From contig CACYJV010000008.1 of the NCBI GenBank assembly GCA_902774815.1, positions 35,395 to 99,394 on the forward strand: a stretch of DNA of 64,000 nucleotides, read 5' to 3'. Below are positions 15,061 through 24,611 of this stretch, piece after piece (the first letter of the stretch is position 1; each line of letters begins with the position of its first letter). Under the pieces are notes generated by a model. That model saw only the letters and a list, made by a program, of their open reading frames with translations. It was not told the DNA's origin and ran no database searches. The DNA is from an uncultured Prevotellaceae bacterium (GTDB taxonomy: Bacteria; Bacteroidota; Bacteroidia; Bacteroidales; Bacteroidaceae). A program made the position numbers and the translations under genes.

Positions 15061-17541
15061 TCATGCTGAGCGCAAGGAAGGGGCGCTGGTGCGTGGAGTA
15101 CGGGCAGGACCTGACCCACCGCCACCATATTCAACACCGCCACTGCCATCGACACCGATGACCTCACCTTCGCTGCCAACAGGTTTGCCCAGTATGATGT
15201 TCACCAGTGTGGTCACGTCGGCAATGGTCACCTGACCATCGCCATTGACGTCGGATAGCATGCTGCTCGTCTCGCTCTTTCCCAAGATGACGTTCACCAA
15301 CATACTCACGTCGGCGATGGTCACCCGTCCGTCGAGGTTCACGTCGCCACGGCGGAGCGGAACCAGCGTACGGCCTGCCAGCAGGCTGTTGTCGGCCTCG
15401 ACACCGCTCTCGTGCAACAAAGTGCCATCGGTGAAGGGCTTGACGAGCGTCACCACGCCGCCATAGCTATCGGCCGTGATGCTCACCTGGTCGGTGTAGC
15501 TGAGTGAGACGGCCGAACCCGTGCTGTTGTAGCCATCGCCAATGCCACTGGCACCGGTGCCGGCCGAAGCGTTCACGGTGCCACCACTGATGCTGACCTC
15601 AGCATCACCGTATTCACCGGCACCGATGCCTGCTCCGCCGATGCCGCCGGTGGCACTGACCACACCACCGTTGATACTGATACGGGAGGTCTTGATGCCA
15701 CTGTTGTCGCTCCGGTAGCGATAGGCATAGCCGCCACCGATGCCGGCGCCATACTTGCCACCCACGGCCGTGATGTCACCTCCGTTGATGGTGATGGCTC
15801 CGCTCGGAGCCGTGCGCCCGCCGATGCCGGCGCTATATGTGTCAGGACTGCTCACGCTCCAGGCACCTGTGCCATTGCGCTGCGCCCAGATGGTCAGGCT
15901 GTCGCCGCTGGCCACGGTGGTTCCTTTCGGGTTGGTAAGCGTGGCACCGTCGCACAGGATCAGGTTCACGTTGCCCTTCATGGTCAGGCGGTCGCTGGCG
16001 GAAATGCTGCCGGCCACGGCCCACCACCCGCCGTCGAGCGTAGTGAACTCAGGCCGTAGCACCATGGCCTCGACGGTCTGCTCGGCGCCGTCGCGGTCGA
16101 CGTAGGTCACGGTCTGGGTAGCGACGCCGAACGTCGGGCTGACGGTGACTGACTCATGAGGCATCAGCAGCGAGTAAGTGCCATCGCCATTGTCGGTGAT
16201 GCTGACCGCCTGCCCCGACCAGTCGCCCTTGGCGACGACCTCCCGAAGTAGGTATCCCTCGTCGGCATCGGGCGTCAAGGCGACGGTCTCGCCAGGGTAG
16301 TACTTGTTCTTGCCATTGGCCAAAAGCATGGTGCCATGGTCGTGGCTATAGACTTTCAGGAGCCACAACCCCGTGAAATAGCCTGTGTGCGGGTTGGCCA
16401 TACCGACATCCGTCTTTTCCTGGTTGAAGGGCACTGCGCCTTTCAGTTTCTCGTCGCCGCCGAACATGTATACACCGGCTTCGGCAGGTATCGTCCAGAC
16501 GTCGTTGCAGTAGATGGTGGTCAGCGCCGTGCAATCGCCAAACATTGCCGACGTGTTGCTGACTTTCCTCATGATGAAGCCACGAACGTCGAGCGTGGTG
16601 AGACCCTTACAGCCATGGAAAGTGCTGTTCATGTTGGTCGTCTCGCTGGTGTTCAGGTTCTCAAGGCCCTCAATCTCCGTCAGGCTGTTCATACCGCAGA
16701 ACCACCTGTTCAGACTCTTGGGACGTGCAGATTGGAAGTCAGGGCTGACGACGACCTTCTTGACGCTGCCCGCGACGTCGGCAGCGTCCCATCCGGGCGT
16801 GCTCCAGCCAGTGTTCACGACGCTGGTGCCATTCCACGAGCTGGTCACGGTCAGGCCGTCGTAGGTGGAGCCAGCCTGGTAAGCCGTCACGGAGCAGGTG
16901 AAGTAGAGCGTGTTGGCAGCGCTGCACCAGAGCACCTGTGGGGTGCTGGCGGCGGCGGTGGTGAGATGCATGTATATGTAGGCGCCACCGCCACCCTTGT
17001 TGAGGTCGTAGCCACTGCTGCCACCATCGGCACCCACAGCGCCCTCGCTCCCGCTGTTGAAGCGGATATCGGTGATGGCATGGTTGTCGCTGAAGGTGTC
17101 CTTCGTGTAGAAGAGGTAGATGTAGTCGCCTCCGGCATCCCTGTTCAGGTCGCACGAACTGTTGTTGAAGGTGTCGTTGCCACCACCTGGCACGGGGTAG
17201 TAGGTGCGGCCTTCGTGGCTGATGCTGGCCGGGCGTCCTGAGCCCGTCTTGATATAGAAGTCGGTGATGTACTGGCCGTTGTTGACGCCATAGCCGAGGC
17301 CAGTGTCTTCCGCCTTATAGAGCAGGTAGATGTAGTCGCCTCCGGCGTCTTCGTTCAAGTCCTGTTCGATGCACGTCCATCCCTGTGCCTCGTATGTCTG
17401 CTTGAGAATATGCACCTCGTTGATTTCTTTGGCACCGATGAGCATGACGTCGGTGATGTATTGGGTTGCGCCCGCACCCGTAGCCCATGACAGCAACACG
17501 GCGAGCATGAGAAAAAATTGACTGGTCTTCATATGCTTCAT
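15061..17541 (-). CDS. BspA-like surface protein with three beta-prism repeats and a dockerin-like C-terminus
   Basis: The 826-residue exported protein (signal peptide ending near GAGA) is modular. Residues of about 27-190 hold three repeats with the signature DLNxxxGGxYIYLxY, resembling MABP beta-prism folds. About 205-375 is a DUF285/BspA-like region (TNMNSTFHGCKGLTTLDVRG). Then comes an InlB-B-like repeat (YYPGETVALTPDADEGYLLR) and a glycine-rich beta-helical stretch (AGIGGGYA, ISINGGVVSATGGIGGAGIG). The end has two calcium loops, DVNLDGRVTIADVSMLVN and DVNGDGQVTIADVTTLVN, as in type I dockerins. The last 25 residues (PARTPRTSAPSLRSA) look unlike a normal tail and may reflect a frameshift. 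It starts 4 bp after the next upstream gene's stop, so the two are cotranscribed. Confidence 0.8.
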   Translation of the reverse strand: MKHMKTSQFFLMLAVLLSWATGAGATQYITDVMLIGAKEINEVHILKQTYEAQGWTCIEQDLNEDAGGDYIYLLYKAEDTGLGYGVNNGQYITDFYIKTGSGRPASISHEGRTYYPVPGGGNDTFNNSSCDLNRDAGGDYIYLFYTKDTFSDNHAITDIRFNSGSEGAVGADGGSSGYDLNKGGGGAYIYMHLTTAAASTPQVLWCSAANTLYFTCSVTAYQAGSTYDGLTVTSSWNGTSVVNTGWSTPGWDAADVAGSVKKVVVSPDFQSARPKSLNRWFCGMNSLTEIEGLENLNTSETTNMNSTFHGCKGLTTLDVRGFIMRKVSNTSAMFGDCTALTTIYCNDVWTIPAEAGVYMFGGDEKLKGAVPFNQEKTDVGMANPHTGYFTGLWLLKVYSHDHGTMLLANGKNKYYPGETVALTPDADEGYLLREVVAKGDWSGQAVSITDNGDGTYSLLMPHESVTVSPTFGVATQTVTYVDRDGAEQTVEAMVLRPEFTTLDGGWWAVAGSISASDRLTMKGNVNLILCDGATLTNPKGTTVASGDSLTIWAQRNGTGAWSVSSPDTYSAGIGGRTAPSGAITINGGDITAVGGKYGAGIGGGYAYRYRSDNSGIKTSRISINGGVVSATGGIGGAGIGAGEYGDAEVSISGGTVNASAGTGASGIGDGYNSTGSAVSLSYTDQVSITADSYGGVVTLVKPFTDGTLLHESGVEADNSLLAGRTLVPLRRGDVNLDGRVTIADVSMLVNVILGKSETSSMLSDVNGDGQVTIADVTTLVNIILGKPVGSEGEVIGVDGSGGVEYGGGGSGPARTPRTSAPSLRSA

Positions 17542-17545
17542 TCTG

Positions 17546-20500
17546 CTATTTGATGACTACCTTCTTACCATTACTTATATAGATGCCCTTCGGGAGCGAT
17601 GGAACCTTGTTACCTTGGTACTTTGTTACCTTGTTCTTTCTCCACTGCGTTTCGAAAGCGTCGCTTTGCGCCGTAGTCCTTAGCACACGACGTCCGCTGA
17701 GGTCGTACCACGCGTCAGGCGAGCTGCTGTCCGTGATGGTCTTCACACCTGTCGACTCGTTGAACTTCAGCACGTAGCTCTGAGCGTTGCGTCGGAGTTC
17801 GCTGGCCGTAAGTCCGTACATATCGAAGTAGGCACGGCAGGCTCCGATGTAGGTCTGGGCGCTGCCATCGGGATAATACAGCTTGTTGTCGGCACCGAGG
17901 AAGAGAATCGTGCGGTCCGCATCGTCGAAGTCAATACGGCTATAAGTGCCCTTGAAGCCAATGGCCTTCACCTCCTCAGCCAGCCAGAACTTGATGCCGG
18001 CCGGCAGCGTGCGACTGATGGTGACGTTGCTGAACACGGGATCGGTGATGTCGTCGGCCGCATTCTCCCACCGGATGAGATATGACCTGTCGGCACTAAT
18101 GGCTGTGGTATCGTTGAAGGTGAGCGTCAGGATGCCGCCTGCGAAGGCCACATCGCTGAGCGTGGCCAGCGTGCAGCCGGCAAGAGGACTTTCGGCCAGC
18201 TGCTCCTCTGTGAGGCTGAAGGGCAGGCTCAGCGTGTTCCACGAGCCATCCTTATAAAGTGTGCGTCCGAGGAGCTGCACGTCGAGCGTCACGCTGTCGA
18301 GGGCAGCTATTGCGGTGCTGTTGTCGGCATCGTTGTCGATCAGGAGCATGCCCAGCTCGAGCGTGGGCAAGAGGTAGGTGGGTGCGAAAAGGCTGCTGCC
18401 AGCGAGGTCAGCCAGATAGCTGCCATCGGCATCCTGCTGCAGGGCGTCGCCAGCGGTGGCGATGCCTTGGTTGTAGGTGCAGTAGTTCACGCTACGGATG
18501 CGGTAGCCATTGGGCGCATCGAAGACCACGGGCACGGTCTGCCCCATGCCTCCTATGAGCGAATTGCTGACCACGAGGCCGCTCTCATAAGCCGTGAGTC
18601 CGCTCACGTCGTAGCTGTCGGAGGCTCCGGGATAATGGATCTTGACAGCTTCGTCGGCACTCTGTATCTGCACGCCATAGTCGATACCGTCTGACTCGAT
18701 GCCGTTTGACGAGCAGAAGTAAGAGTTCGTGCCCTTGAACGGTGTGACGCCGGCAGAGCTGCTGCCGAAGTTCAGGGCGGTATGGCCGTCAGCGTAGTAG
18801 AGGTAAGAGTTGAGGTCGAGGCAGTCGCTGACGGTCTGCTTGGAGATGTCGTCGCACCAGCCGATGATACCCGCGGCGTAAGGATAAGCATCCTGGTTGT
18901 TGACGTCGAGGGTCACTCGGCTTCTCGACAGACATCCCGTGACGGTGTTGCTGCTGCTGTGGCCGTGGCCCACAAGGCCTCCCACAAGGCTGTTGCAGGT
19001 GATGTCGGCATCGACGAGGCAGTTGGTGATGGTGTTGGAGCCCATGCCATTGACACAACTGCCCACGATGCCTGCCGTGTGGCGCTTGCCGCTGATGGTG
19101 CCGCTGACGTGCAGATTCTTGATGTAGGCACCGCCAATGGCGCGGAAGGGAGCCGTGACGTCGTCGCTGCTGAGCTGGCAGCTGATGGTGTGGCCCATGC
19201 CGTCGAAGATGCCGCTGAAGGGATGGGCGTCGCTGCCCACCATTGTGGTCACGCTGATGTCGGCCATCAGCTTGGCGTGGATATCGGTGACATCGGCCTC
19301 AAGATAGTGGTCGAGCATCTCCCATTGGAACGGGGTGTAGATCTCGATGGGGCTCTGTTCGGTGAGCAGGTCAGGCACGTAGGTGACGTTGGCATAGTAG
19401 CCGGAGGCGTCAACGGGGTAGTTGGGCCAAGCCTCGAGCCAGGCGTCCAATGCCGTTGGCAGCACGTGGAAGCGAGTACGCCGGTTGGGCATGAAGTCGG
19501 TTTCGCGGGTTGCCCATCCGCTGAAGGGCGTCACGCCATAGTAATAGACGTCGCGCATGCTGGTCAGCCCGCCGAACATCCCCTCTGCATTAGCTATTTC
19601 GAATGGCAGCACGAGTGTCTGCAGACTGGAGCAATGGCTGAAGAATCCGTCGACCCTTGCTCCGTTGCTGATGTAGAGTTTTTCGAGCTGAAGACTCTCG
19701 AGCGACGCGCAGCCGGAGAACATGCCAGAGAAGTCGTTGACGTTCTGCGTGTCGAAGCTGTTCAGGTCGACATAGGTAAGGTTGGTGCAGCCTTCGAACA
19801 TCGAACTCATGGCAGTGGCACTCGAGGTGTCGAAATGGCTGAGGTCGAGTGTGGTGAGCCCCTCGCAGCCTTTGAACATATAAATGAAGCTCAGGCACTT
19901 CGGCGTGACGAAATAGCTCAGGTCGAGGTCGTCATCGCGTAGGCTCTTGCAGTTGCTGAACATGAACGATGTCGAGAGCACCTCGCTGCCGTTGAGATAC
20001 TCCCATCCCTCGATGGTCTGGAGATTCTCGCAGCCGGCAAACCATTTGGCAGTGGTCACAGGACGGGCAAAGAAGAACGAGGGCGTGAAGACCACGCGCG
20101 TGATGTCCTTTGCGTGGTTCTCGCGATCGGAGGAGCTTGTCGGTGCGGTACCGTCGGTGTCGTCGGTCCAGCCGGGGAACTCATCGGGCACGTCGGGGTT
20201 GCTGCCGTTCAGCTCAAACACTCGCTTGCCGCTGTCCTTCCTCGTCTGCTTACGTCCATCGTGATAGAACGTCAGCGTGCCGTCGTCGTAGACGGCATAG
20301 CTCTCTGACTTGCGGTCGCTGACCGAGCGGACGTTACGGCCGAAGTAGGTCCAGCCGTCGGGGGTGGTCCAGCCCAGCTCCACGTTGGTGTAGCTGGCTT
20401 GCTTATAGTCTTCCTCGTGATCGTCGGCCACCCAGAGCATGATGTTGTCGGTGGTGTAGGTGCGGGAGTCGCCGATGCCGTCTTCATGGAAGCAGAACAC

Positions 20501-22621
20501 GTCGTTATACTCCCATACGGGCGGCGTCACAGCACGACAGACGACCGACTGCAGATTGGGCAGGTCGATGAAGGCACCGGTGCCGATGGTCTGCAGCGTG
20601 CTGGGCAGGTCGACCTCGAGCAGGCCCCTGCAGGCATAGAAGGCGAAATCGCCGACGCGCTCCACACCCTCTGGCAGGGTAACGCGGGTGACCCCTGTAC
20701 ACATGCGGAAGGCCATGTCGTTGACGCCGCCCACGGGATAGCTGGTGCCATCGATTTCTACTGTGGCTGGCACGATGACATCGCCCGAGTAGTACTGCGA
20801 GATGCAGGCATTGTAGCCGCTGCCCAGGATGGCCACTGTCTGGCTAGCAGCGTTCTTGCGGAGCACGTATTCGGCTGGCGTGTCGATGGTGTACGACCTG
20901 TCGCCTACCGTGAGGTATGTCTGCACGGTTCCTTTATAGATACGCTCTGCATCGCCCAGCTGCTTGGCTGCCGGATGAAGGTCGGCCTTCGAGAGAGTTC
21001 TGATGGCAGCACGCTCTTCTGTGCCCAAAAGAAATTCAACAGCGGTATTCACATGGTCCAGTTGAAATGCAGGGTCTTTCTTTTGCACCCATTTGCCGAA
21101 AGCATTGCCGGCAGAAACGCGGTTGGACGTCGGGACGACATCGTCCTTATAGCTGTGATAGAGGTAGAGCGGGTGCTCGGGGTTCCAGCCCTTGGTCAGG
21201 TCGTTGTAAGAGAGGGCATGCTGCAGGTCCTCCACGACGCCGCGCCGCTTAGGCTTGGCCGGATCTACGGCATACACATTATAATCATAGCTCGTAAGTA
21301 CCCCTATCCCCGAATAGCTCAGCGGATCGATAAAGTAACCATCAGGAATATTGTTGTCGTTGTCGTCGAGCACCTGAAGGAAGTAGTTGTAGGCATCATC
21401 GGTCATGATACGACTCAAGTAAGCCGCGCCGTCCTTCTCTACCACGCTCTTGAAGTAGTCCGTATCGCCGTACTTTCCTTCCTCGCGCTGCTTGTTCCAC
21501 GCTTTTTTCACGTCGCTGGTGGAGTAGTTCTTGCTGGCCAGCCAGTCGGCGACGCCCGTCTCGAGGAAACGCTCGCTGAGATAGTCGCTCAGCTGGTGGT
21601 TTCGCATATACGGGTTGCTGTCGCACATACCCTTCAGGATGAGCGGCATCACTACGGCCATGGCCATCGTTTCGTTTCGGCGGGCACGGTCCATGTAGAA
21701 CATGATGGTCGACATGGGGTTGTAGGGGCCTGCACCGCAGATGGAGCCCGAGAAGTTCAACTCGTCGACGAGGTTGTTCTGCTCGATGAAGCGGTGGACG
21801 GCCATCGACGTGCCACCGCCCTGTGAGTAGCCCACGCTGAACGAGCGCCAGCCTTTGCGGAAGGGGTGGCGCACCTTCTTCACCTTGTCGGACGATTGGT
21901 AGAGCGCAAGACCATAGCGCACACCATCGACCACCTGACGCGCTGTGAGCTCTTCCGACAGGTAGGGGTGGGGAAGGCCCTGGGTGATGCCGTAACCCTC
22001 ATAGTCGGGAATGATGACGAGGTTGTAGTAGCCCATGTCGTCGCCACTGGCATGGTCCACCATCCCGCTGCTGGCATGAAGCATGAAGAAGTCGGTGTCG
22101 TTGGTGTCGCCGATGCCGTTGTGGCTGTTCATCGACGGGCATTCGCGATTGGCTGTGATGGTGGCATGACAGCCGATGACGAGGTTTTGCAGCTGCGTGA
22201 TGTCATCGTCGGGCATGCATACCAGGCCACTGAGCACGATGGGCTCGCCGCGGCCGTTCACGGAGGGGTAGTTGTAGACAAACCACCACATGTCCCACCA
22301 CCAGTTGGAGTCCTTATCGTAGAAATCGCTACCGTTGCCGCCGATCTTCCGGCGTTGCTGCGCAGCCATGCGTGCCTTGGCCGTGCCCTGCTCAGTGTTC
22401 CATTCCACTTTCTCCACTGTGCGCAGCGTGTCAATGCGCATCGTGATGGAGTCGACCTTCAGCTGCTGCTTCACGCACATGGTGGCATGCCCCATCTCGG
22501 TGATAGTGGCTTTGCCGACATTGACTTTAGCAGGAAGGGCGTCGGCACTGGTCTGTGCCCAAATGCCCGCAGTTGCCACGATGAGCAATGCGAACAAACT
22601 AAATAGTTTCTTTCGGTTCAT
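17546..22621 (-). CDS. Giant exported protein: alpha/beta-hydrolase, BspA-like LRRs, GLUG repeats, sorting-type tail
   Basis: The 1691-residue product has a signal peptide (MNRKKLFSLFALLIVATAGI). Residues of about 100-560 look like a secreted lipase or peptidase of the alpha/beta-hydrolase fold, with nucleophile SVGYSQGGGTSMAV, a possible Asp in HSYKDDVVPTSN and a His in FQLDHVNTAVEF. Next come LRR_5-type repeats (LPEGVERVGDFAFYACRG), DUF285 repeats (TTLDLSHFDTSSATAMSSMF, YVDLNSFDTQNVNDFSGMF), GLUG-like repeats (LVGGLVGHGHSSSNTVTGCL) and a tail with YDLSGRRVL and KGIYISNGKKVVIK. The tail suggests export across the outer membrane, probably by type IX secretion. Its promoter is at 22669; the dockerin-bearing gene follows by 4 bp. 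The hydrolase substrate is unknown. Confidence 0.85.
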   Translation of the reverse strand: MNRKKLFSLFALLIVATAGIWAQTSADALPAKVNVGKATITEMGHATMCVKQQLKVDSITMRIDTLRTVEKVEWNTEQGTAKARMAAQQRRKIGGNGSDFYDKDSNWWWDMWWFVYNYPSVNGRGEPIVLSGLVCMPDDDITQLQNLVIGCHATITANRECPSMNSHNGIGDTNDTDFFMLHASSGMVDHASGDDMGYYNLVIIPDYEGYGITQGLPHPYLSEELTARQVVDGVRYGLALYQSSDKVKKVRHPFRKGWRSFSVGYSQGGGTSMAVHRFIEQNNLVDELNFSGSICGAGPYNPMSTIMFYMDRARRNETMAMAVVMPLILKGMCDSNPYMRNHQLSDYLSERFLETGVADWLASKNYSTSDVKKAWNKQREEGKYGDTDYFKSVVEKDGAAYLSRIMTDDAYNYFLQVLDDNDNNIPDGYFIDPLSYSGIGVLTSYDYNVYAVDPAKPKRRGVVEDLQHALSYNDLTKGWNPEHPLYLYHSYKDDVVPTSNRVSAGNAFGKWVQKKDPAFQLDHVNTAVEFLLGTEERAAIRTLSKADLHPAAKQLGDAERIYKGTVQTYLTVGDRSYTIDTPAEYVLRKNAASQTVAILGSGYNACISQYYSGDVIVPATVEIDGTSYPVGGVNDMAFRMCTGVTRVTLPEGVERVGDFAFYACRGLLEVDLPSTLQTIGTGAFIDLPNLQSVVCRAVTPPVWEYNDVFCFHEDGIGDSRTYTTDNIMLWVADDHEEDYKQASYTNVELGWTTPDGWTYFGRNVRSVSDRKSESYAVYDDGTLTFYHDGRKQTRKDSGKRVFELNGSNPDVPDEFPGWTDDTDGTAPTSSSDRENHAKDITRVVFTPSFFFARPVTTAKWFAGCENLQTIEGWEYLNGSEVLSTSFMFSNCKSLRDDDLDLSYFVTPKCLSFIYMFKGCEGLTTLDLSHFDTSSATAMSSMFEGCTNLTYVDLNSFDTQNVNDFSGMFSGCASLESLQLEKLYISNGARVDGFFSHCSSLQTLVLPFEIANAEGMFGGLTSMRDVYYYGVTPFSGWATRETDFMPNRRTRFHVLPTALDAWLEAWPNYPVDASGYYANVTYVPDLLTEQSPIEIYTPFQWEMLDHYLEADVTDIHAKLMADISVTTMVGSDAHPFSGIFDGMGHTISCQLSSDDVTAPFRAIGGAYIKNLHVSGTISGKRHTAGIVGSCVNGMGSNTITNCLVDADITCNSLVGGLVGHGHSSSNTVTGCLSRSRVTLDVNNQDAYPYAAGIIGWCDDISKQTVSDCLDLNSYLYYADGHTALNFGSSSAGVTPFKGTNSYFCSSNGIESDGIDYGVQIQSADEAVKIHYPGASDSYDVSGLTAYESGLVVSNSLIGGMGQTVPVVFDAPNGYRIRSVNYCTYNQGIATAGDALQQDADGSYLADLAGSSLFAPTYLLPTLELGMLLIDNDADNSTAIAALDSVTLDVQLLGRTLYKDGSWNTLSLPFSLTEEQLAESPLAGCTLATLSDVAFAGGILTLTFNDTTAISADRSYLIRWENAADDITDPVFSNVTISRTLPAGIKFWLAEEVKAIGFKGTYSRIDFDDADRTILFLGADNKLYYPDGSAQTYIGACRAYFDMYGLTASELRRNAQSYVLKFNESTGVKTITDSSSPDAWYDLSGRRVLRTTAQSDAFETQWRKNKVTKYQGNKVPSLPKGIYISNGKKVVIK

Positions 22622-22668
22622 TGGGAGTTGTATTCCTTATGTTGGTAATATTATTTGATGAAGCGGTA

Positions 22669-22700
22669 CAAAATTACATAAAAAATAGAAAAATTACAAA
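22669..22700 (-). promoter_or_regulatory. Promoter of the giant hydrolase/BspA operon
   Basis: On the minus strand TTTG (22697-22700), 20 bp, TAATTTTG (22669-22676); the leader is about 45 nt. Confidence 0.6.
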
Positions 22701-22729
22701 CAATTGATTAGTTTTTCACGAACTTTTTA

Positions 22730-22759
22730 TTGCATTTCACCCACTTATTAGTATCTTTG
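22730..22759 (+). promoter_or_regulatory. Promoter of purN
   Basis: TTG (22730-22732), 19 bp, TATCTTTG (22752-22759), ending 4 bp before the ATG at 22764; the transcript would start at or next to the start codon. Confidence 0.5.
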
Positions 22760-22763
22760 CAGC

Positions 22764-23357
22764 ATGAAGAAAGTGAGCATGGCCGTCTTTGTGTCGGGCA
22801 GCGGGTCGAACTGCGAGCAGATCATCCGTCATTTCGCATCATCTGAACATGTTCGGGTGGCACTGGTGGTAAGTAATAGGGCCGATGCCTATGCCCTTCA
22901 GCGTGCCCAACGGCTGGGTGTGCCTTCGGAAGTGGTAACCAAGGCCGAGTTGAACGACCCTGATGTGATGATGCCCTTGCTCCGTCGTCACGACATAGGC
23001 TTCATTGCACTGGCTGGGTTCCTGCCCATTGTGCCCGATTTTTTGATTGAAGCCTATGAGCAAAGGATGGTGAACATCCATCCAGCTCTGCTGCCTAAGT
23101 ATGGCGGCAAGGGCATGTGGGGGCATCATGTGCATGAGGCGGTGTGGCAAGCAGGCGAAACAGAGACGGGCATGACCGTTCATTACGTCACGCCCGTATG
23201 CGATGGTGGCGAGATCATCGCCCAATTTCGTGTTGCTTTATCGCCTGGCGATACTCCAGACGACATAGCCGAGAAGGAACATCAGCTGGAAATGGTGCAC
23301 TATGCCCCTGTCATCGAACAGGTAATCGGCCTTCTCTTGTCTGAAAACCCTGAATAA
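22764..23357 (+). CDS. purN: Phosphoribosylglycinamide formyltransferase (GART)
   Basis: The 197-residue cytoplasmic enzyme adds the first formyl group in purine synthesis, using 10-formyltetrahydrofolate. It has the opening FVSGSGSNCEQI, the active-site block VNIHPALLPKYGGKGMWGHH with Asn104 and His106, and Asp147 in YVTPVCDGGEIIAQ, the catalytic trio of PurN. Length matches the family. Because the -7 box nearly touches this ATG, the ATG at 22779 (MAVFVSGSGSN) could be used instead. The gene converges with the M23 peptidase gene and has no purine partner beside it. Confidence 0.93.
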   Translation: MKKVSMAVFVSGSGSNCEQIIRHFASSEHVRVALVVSNRADAYALQRAQRLGVPSEVVTKAELNDPDVMMPLLRRHDIGFIALAGFLPIVPDFLIEAYEQRMVNIHPALLPKYGGKGMWGHHVHEAVWQAGETETGMTVHYVTPVCDGGEIIAQFRVALSPGDTPDDIAEKEHQLEMVHYAPVIEQVIGLLLSENPE

Positions 23358-23412
23358 AAGCCACGGCAAACCATCAACCCCCACTCTTCATCAACCATCA
23401 ACTGACCTTTTG

Positions 23413-24600
23413 TCAGTTCCTTTTCGACGTCACGCTGCCATTCTTCTGGATGGTCAGGGTGGCGTTTTGCAAATGGTGGGTATCGTGGTTGAAGAGGATA
23501 TTCGGATTGTAACGGCGTCCGCAGAAGAATATTTCGAAGTGCACATGCTCCGTGGTGGCATGTCCAGTACGGCCCGCCAGTCCGATGACCTGCCCGGCTT
23601 TCACCTTCTGTCCCACTTTGACGAGGTTCTTAGACTGGTGACCATAGAGCGTCACCAGTCCGTTTCCGTGCTGAATTTTGATGCAGTTGCCGTAGCCACC
23701 GTTATAACCTGCCTGGATGACTTCACCGTCGAAGGCAGCAAGAACGTTGTCGTTGGCTCGCGTCTTGATGTCCACTCCCGAGTGAATATGACTGCCACGA
23801 TGGTTGCCATAGGGGCTGATGACGTGGGCTCCAGGTAGCGGATACGACCACTGCGAGCGCTTCATGTCAGCCAGATTCCACTTGATGGTGTTCGATTTGG
23901 CAAACGGATCGGCCTTGAAATCGGTCATGTTGTCGCGCACGCGATGCGTCTTCACGGCGATTTTGTTGCCGGTTTTGGTGAAGGTCAGCGTCTGTTTGTG
24001 CAGCTTATGACCGTTCACTTCGACGATGATGGCAGGATTGATGCGTCGTCCGTTCACCATAATGGCAAAGTTACAGAATGTGTTCAGCCCCTCACCGCCC
24101 ACAATGGCGATGGTCTGTCCTGCCTTTACGCGGTCGCCAACCTTCACGAGGTTCTGCGCATTGTAGCCATAGACGGTCTCTAACCCATTGTCATGGCGGA
24201 TGACGATGACGTTTCCGAAGGGTGCATTGTGCTTCGACAGGCGCACGACGCCACCGAACATGGCCTTCACGGCATCGCCTTTCGAGGTCGTTATCTCCAT
24301 TTCGGAGTTCCCGTTGACCAGCTCCGCCTTACCCACAGGAAGCGGAAACGAGTACTCACTCGATGGCAGATCGGTGAAATCTATCTCGAATGCATTGCTC
24401 CGGTCGAACAGTCCGGGTGTCGGAACGCTGATGGATTGCTGTTCGGCAGGTGTGAATTCGTGGATGCTTTGTGCACAAATGCCTTGCGAAAAGAACACGG
24501 TGCATAGCAACAACAGGACTGCCAGACCGAATGTGCGTCCTGTTTGTCCCGTATGTCGTAAAGCTGTTTGTATGGTTCTCTTAGGTGTAGTTTGTTTCAT
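23413..24600 (-). CDS. Exported M23-family metallopeptidase-like protein with two peptidase folds
   Basis: The 395-residue envelope protein has a hydrophobic export segment (FGLAVLLLLCTVFFSQGICAQ). The C-terminal M23/LytM domain (about 270-380) keeps its zinc ligands: His and Asp in SHIHSGVDIK and the HxH in EHVHFE. It would cut peptidoglycan peptides. Residues of about 80-200 look like a second, degenerate M23 fold (FGNVIVIRHDNGLETVYGYN, LVKVGDRVKAGQTIAIVGG) in which HxxxD and HxH are missing. The matching blocks YGxxxxNLVKVGxxVKAGQ in both halves suggest an old duplication. The gene starts 11 bp after the obgE stop and is probably cotranscribed with it. Confidence 0.88.
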   Translation of the reverse strand: MKQTTPKRTIQTALRHTGQTGRTFGLAVLLLLCTVFFSQGICAQSIHEFTPAEQQSISVPTPGLFDRSNAFEIDFTDLPSSEYSFPLPVGKAELVNGNSEMEITTSKGDAVKAMFGGVVRLSKHNAPFGNVIVIRHDNGLETVYGYNAQNLVKVGDRVKAGQTIAIVGGEGLNTFCNFAIMVNGRRINPAIIVEVNGHKLHKQTLTFTKTGNKIAVKTHRVRDNMTDFKADPFAKSNTIKWNLADMKRSQWSYPLPGAHVISPYGNHRGSHIHSGVDIKTRANDNVLAAFDGEVIQAGYNGGYGNCIKIQHGNGLVTLYGHQSKNLVKVGQKVKAGQVIGLAGRTGHATTEHVHFEIFFCGRRYNPNILFNHDTHHLQNATLTIQKNGSVTSKRN

Positions 24601-24611
24601 GAAGTGGGGTG

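Noticed and set aside
18782-19942. Long plus-strand frames opposite the giant hydrolase/BspA gene (also 20399-21826)
   Set aside because: They are shadows caused by the codon use of the minus-strand gene; the translations lack domains while the minus strand has clear modules.
23400-23418. Terminator between purN and the M23 gene
   Set aside because: AACTGAC/GTCAGTT forms a 7-bp stem but it overlaps a stop codon and lacks a T run on either strand.
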